NCBI GenBank assembly: GCA_015069695.1
Contig: JADCRZ010000021.1
Span: 52,215-116,214 of the forward strand
Length of the DNA: 64,000 nt
Direction: 5' to 3'
Source of the DNA: Williamsia sp.
GTDB taxonomy: Bacteria > Bacteroidota > Bacteroidia > Chitinophagales > Chitinophagaceae
The first letter of the stretch is position 1, and each line of letters starts with the position of its first letter. The notes under the pieces are model-generated. The model was not told the DNA's origin, did no database searches, and worked only from the letters and a program-made list of their open reading frames with translations. A program made the translations under genes and the position numbers. This document shows, one piece after another, positions 61,706 to 64,000 of the stretch.

Positions 61706-63808
61706 ATGAAATTGGTGATTGCAGAAAAGCCTTCTGTTGCGCGCGAGCTGGCCAGGATATTCAAAGCTACCGGGCGGAAAGAAGGTTACATTGAAGGAAC
61801 AGGCTACAGCTTTACCTGGGCATTTGGCCACCTGGTGCAGCTGGCCTCACCCGATGCATATGGCTACAGTGGGTGGAAGATCGACAACCTGCCCATGCTG
61901 CCCGAGCGCTTTAAGCTGGAAGTGCGGCAGGAAAAAACAAAGAACGGGTTCAAGCCGGATGCAGGTGTGGTCAAACAGCTCAAGATCATCGGCGATTTGT
62001 TTGAACAGGCATCCGAGATCATTGTAGCCACCGATGCCGGAAGGGAAGGTGAGCTGATCTTTCGCTATATCTATCACCACCTGAAATGCAAAAAGCCATT
62101 CAGGCGGCTGTGGATCTCCTCACAGACGGATGAAGCCATCAAGCAAGGTTTCAGGAACCTGCAACCCGGCGCTGATTACGACAACCTGTTTTACTCAGCC
62201 CAGTGCCGCTCTGAATCTGACTGGCTGGTGGGACTGAATGCCACACAGGCGCTGACCATTGCCGCCGGCCGTCAGTCTGTTTTATCGCTTGGCCGGGTGC
62301 AAACGCCTACCCTGGCCATGATCTGCTCGCGCTACCTGGAGAACAAGAATTTTGTACCTGAAACGTATTTCCAGGTAGGTATTGAGCTGGTAAAGGATGG
62401 GGTCAAGTTCAAAGCCCTTTCCAAAGAATCTTTTAAAACAAGGGAGGCAGCAGAAGAAGTGCTCAAAAAGGTGCAGGACGTAAAATCAGGTTTTGAAGCG
62501 GGCGGACTGATCCAAAAAGTGGAGGTGAAGCCGCGTGTAGAGCAACCGCCCCTTCTGCACGATCTGGGCAGCCTGCAACAGGAAGCCAACCGCCGAAAAG
62601 GCTTTACGGCGGAAGAAACCCTTAACCTGGCGCAAAGCCTTTATGAAGCAAAGCTGATCACATATCCGCGCACCTCCAGCCGCTATATCGGCCAGGATGT
62701 GTTTGCTACGATACCCGGACTGTTAACCGGATTAAAATCGCATCCCACCCTCGGCAAGCACGCCGGTTTTTTGCTCGGCACTACGCTAAACAAAAAGAGT
62801 GTCAATGGCGACAAGGTCACCGACCACCATGCATTGCTTACCACCACCAACCGGCCTTCCGGCCTGGGCGCCAACCAGCAGGTGATTTATGACATCATTG
62901 CCGGCCGGCTGGTAGAGGCCTTTCACAAAGAATGCATCAAAGAAGTAACAAAGGTAGTGATCGAATCGGGGGCGTTGTTTACCGCCACCGGTGTGGTGAT
63001 CAAGCAGGCCGGCTGGCGCGAAGTTTTGGGTGACAAGGAGGAAGACACAGAAGAAGACAGCAATGCATCGCTGCCCAAGCTGGTGCAGGGAGAGCGGTTA
63101 CCCATCACCGGTAAATCAGTGTTGGAAAAACAAACAAAGCCCAAGCCCCTGTACAACGAAGCCAGTTTGCTTAAGGCCATGGAAACTTCCGGCAAGGAAA
63201 TCGAGGATGAAGAGCTGCGGCAGGCTATGAAAGAATCCGGCTTGGGCACACCTGCTACAAGGGCTTCTATCATTGAAACCTTGCTCAGAAGAAATTATAT
63301 CACCCGGGAGAAAAAGACGCTGGTGCCTACTTCTACGGGCTTGGCAGTTTACAACTTGGTCAAAACAAAAAAGATCGCGCAGGCTGAGTTAACCGGCCAA
63401 TGGGAAAAGCGGCTGGAAGAAATCAGGCGGGGTGCTTCTGTCAGCGAGTTCAAAGCAGAGATCAGGCAATACACCCGCGAGATCACCGGCGAGCTGCTGC
63501 AAGCCGGCAAGGCACTGAAAGAAACGCTGGCCGCCGCCGCCAACGAAGGCAAACCCGTTTGTCCGATGTGCAAAAAGGGGTTTATCCATTTCCACGAAAA
63601 AGCAGCCGGCTGCAGCCGCTACAAAGAAGGCTGCAATTTCGTTATCTGGCGCACCCTGGCAGGCAAAAAGCTCACCGACAACCAAATCAAAACACTCATC
63701 GAAAAAGGCAAAACGCCCGTCCTCAAAGGCTTCAAAAACAAAGCCGGCAAACCCTTCGAGGCAGCACTCCTGTACAAGGACGGCAACGTCGTTTTCGATT
63801 TTCGTTGA
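61706..63808 (+). CDS. topB: DNA topoisomerase III
   Basis: 700 residues, type IA topoisomerase that relaxes and decatenates DNA. Toprim: MKLVIAEKPSVARELARIF (Glu7), ATDAGREGELIFRYI (about 108-121). Active-site Tyr320 in LITYPRTSSRYIG. The core continues through GLGTPATRASIIETLLRRNY, and the C-terminus carries a zinc-type module (CPMCKKGF with further Cys in AGCSRYKEGC) followed by a Topo_C_Rpt-like tail. It diverges from the lipoprotein gene. Housekeeping function. Confidence 0.95.
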   Translation: MKLVIAEKPSVARELARIFKATGRKEGYIEGTGYSFTWAFGHLVQLASPDAYGYSGWKIDNLPMLPERFKLEVRQEKTKNGFKPDAGVVKQLKIIGDLFEQASEIIVATDAGREGELIFRYIYHHLKCKKPFRRLWISSQTDEAIKQGFRNLQPGADYDNLFYSAQCRSESDWLVGLNATQALTIAAGRQSVLSLGRVQTPTLAMICSRYLENKNFVPETYFQVGIELVKDGVKFKALSKESFKTREAAEEVLKKVQDVKSGFEAGGLIQKVEVKPRVEQPPLLHDLGSLQQEANRRKGFTAEETLNLAQSLYEAKLITYPRTSSRYIGQDVFATIPGLLTGLKSHPTLGKHAGFLLGTTLNKKSVNGDKVTDHHALLTTTNRPSGLGANQQVIYDIIAGRLVEAFHKECIKEVTKVVIESGALFTATGVVIKQAGWREVLGDKEEDTEEDSNASLPKLVQGERLPITGKSVLEKQTKPKPLYNEASLLKAMETSGKEIEDEELRQAMKESGLGTPATRASIIETLLRRNYITREKKTLVPTSTGLAVYNLVKTKKIAQAELTGQWEKRLEEIRRGASVSEFKAEIRQYTREITGELLQAGKALKETLAAAANEGKPVCPMCKKGFIHFHEKAAGCSRYKEGCNFVIWRTLAGKKLTDNQIKTLIEKGKTPVLKGFKNKAGKPFEAALLYKDGNVVFDFR

Positions 63809-63959
63809 GGTGTGCCAGGCGACAGTATTGGATCATGATTTTTGCAATCAGTTTCTGCTTTTTGGCTTGAACCCACCCCTGCCCCTCCCGGGAGCTAATC
63901 TTGTAGGGGTTTGAGCAAGTAAAGAGTAAAAGTTAGAATTTTGTGATCAAAAAGAGTTG

Positions 63960-64000
63960 ATGAGCGAGTTTGATATGAAGGAGTTTCGGCCACAAGTAAA
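63960..64000 (+). CDS. Possible start of a gene cut by the right edge
   Basis: ATG 63960 opens a frame MSEFDMKEFRPQV that runs off the window after 13 codons. Short charged N-termini of this kind occur in transposases among others, but nothing can be assigned from this length. Confidence 0.3.
   Translation, partial: MSEFDMKEFRPQV

Overview
This window comes from a Bacteroidota chromosome, most likely the Chitinophagaceae or a close relative (inference). The evidence is a SusC/SusD pair, several large TonB-dependent or beta-barrel outer-membrane proteins, a secreted protein with a type IX secretion (T9SS) type A C-terminal tail, many SPII lipoproteins, and Bacteroidota-type -7 boxes (TAnnTTTG) upstream of some genes. 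No rRNA, CRISPR array, complete tRNA or complete insertion sequence was seen. All coordinates come from reading the sequence and ORFs by eye; no database search was run.

Layout. 1-2.6 kb: the 5' part of atpD (F1 ATPase beta), preceded on the same strand by a three-gene membrane/stress module (YtxH-like, holin-like two-TM protein, small unknown). 2.7-4.5 kb: a YghO-like protein and a DUF1905/YdeI protein. 4.7-10.5 kb: an Oar-like TonB-dependent receptor, two secreted or outer-membrane proteins and a patatin phospholipase. 10.6-19.7 kb: an esterase/SMP-30 fusion, a large outer-membrane beta-barrel protein, a 12-repeat Kelch-like T9SS protein and a LOG-family protein. 19.7-22.7 kb: an alpha-L-fucosidase with a sugar MFS transporter.

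22.7-35.6 kb is an export locus. A minus-strand operon encodes an HlyD adaptor, an ABC ATPase, a small permease-like relic, two paralogous 800-residue FtsX/MacB-type permeases, a second (variant) ABC ATPase and a TolC-like channel. It diverges from an overlapping NtrC-type regulator/histidine kinase pair that probably controls it. 35.7-44.9 kb is a carbohydrate region: rhamnogalacturonan-acetylesterase-like protein, small secreted protein, Gfo/Idh oxidoreductase plus gluconate-dehydrogenase subunit-3-like protein plus GMC oxidoreductase, aldo/keto reductase, GH28 and an M20 amidohydrolase.

45.3-47.4 kb holds the most interesting element: three tightly coupled genes whose architecture resembles the Bacillus SdpABC peptide-toxin maturation system. 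They are a soluble protein with a Cys-Cys/hydrophobic/Cys segment near its C-terminus (candidate precursor), a one-TM protein with a WSFFAPNP motif (SdpA-like), and a multi-TM HTTM/SdpB-like protein. The upstream region contains repeated and inverted sequence elements. 47.5-51.2 kb: a lipoprotein, a class C beta-lactamase-type hydrolase, a barrel-like protein and an AraC regulator, with a 30-nt near-repeat upstream of two of the transcription units. 52.9-61.6 kb: a SusC/SusD-centred uptake locus with two esterase/SGNH enzymes, a dicarboxylate symporter and a jelly-roll-like lipoprotein. 61.7-63.8 kb: DNA topoisomerase III.
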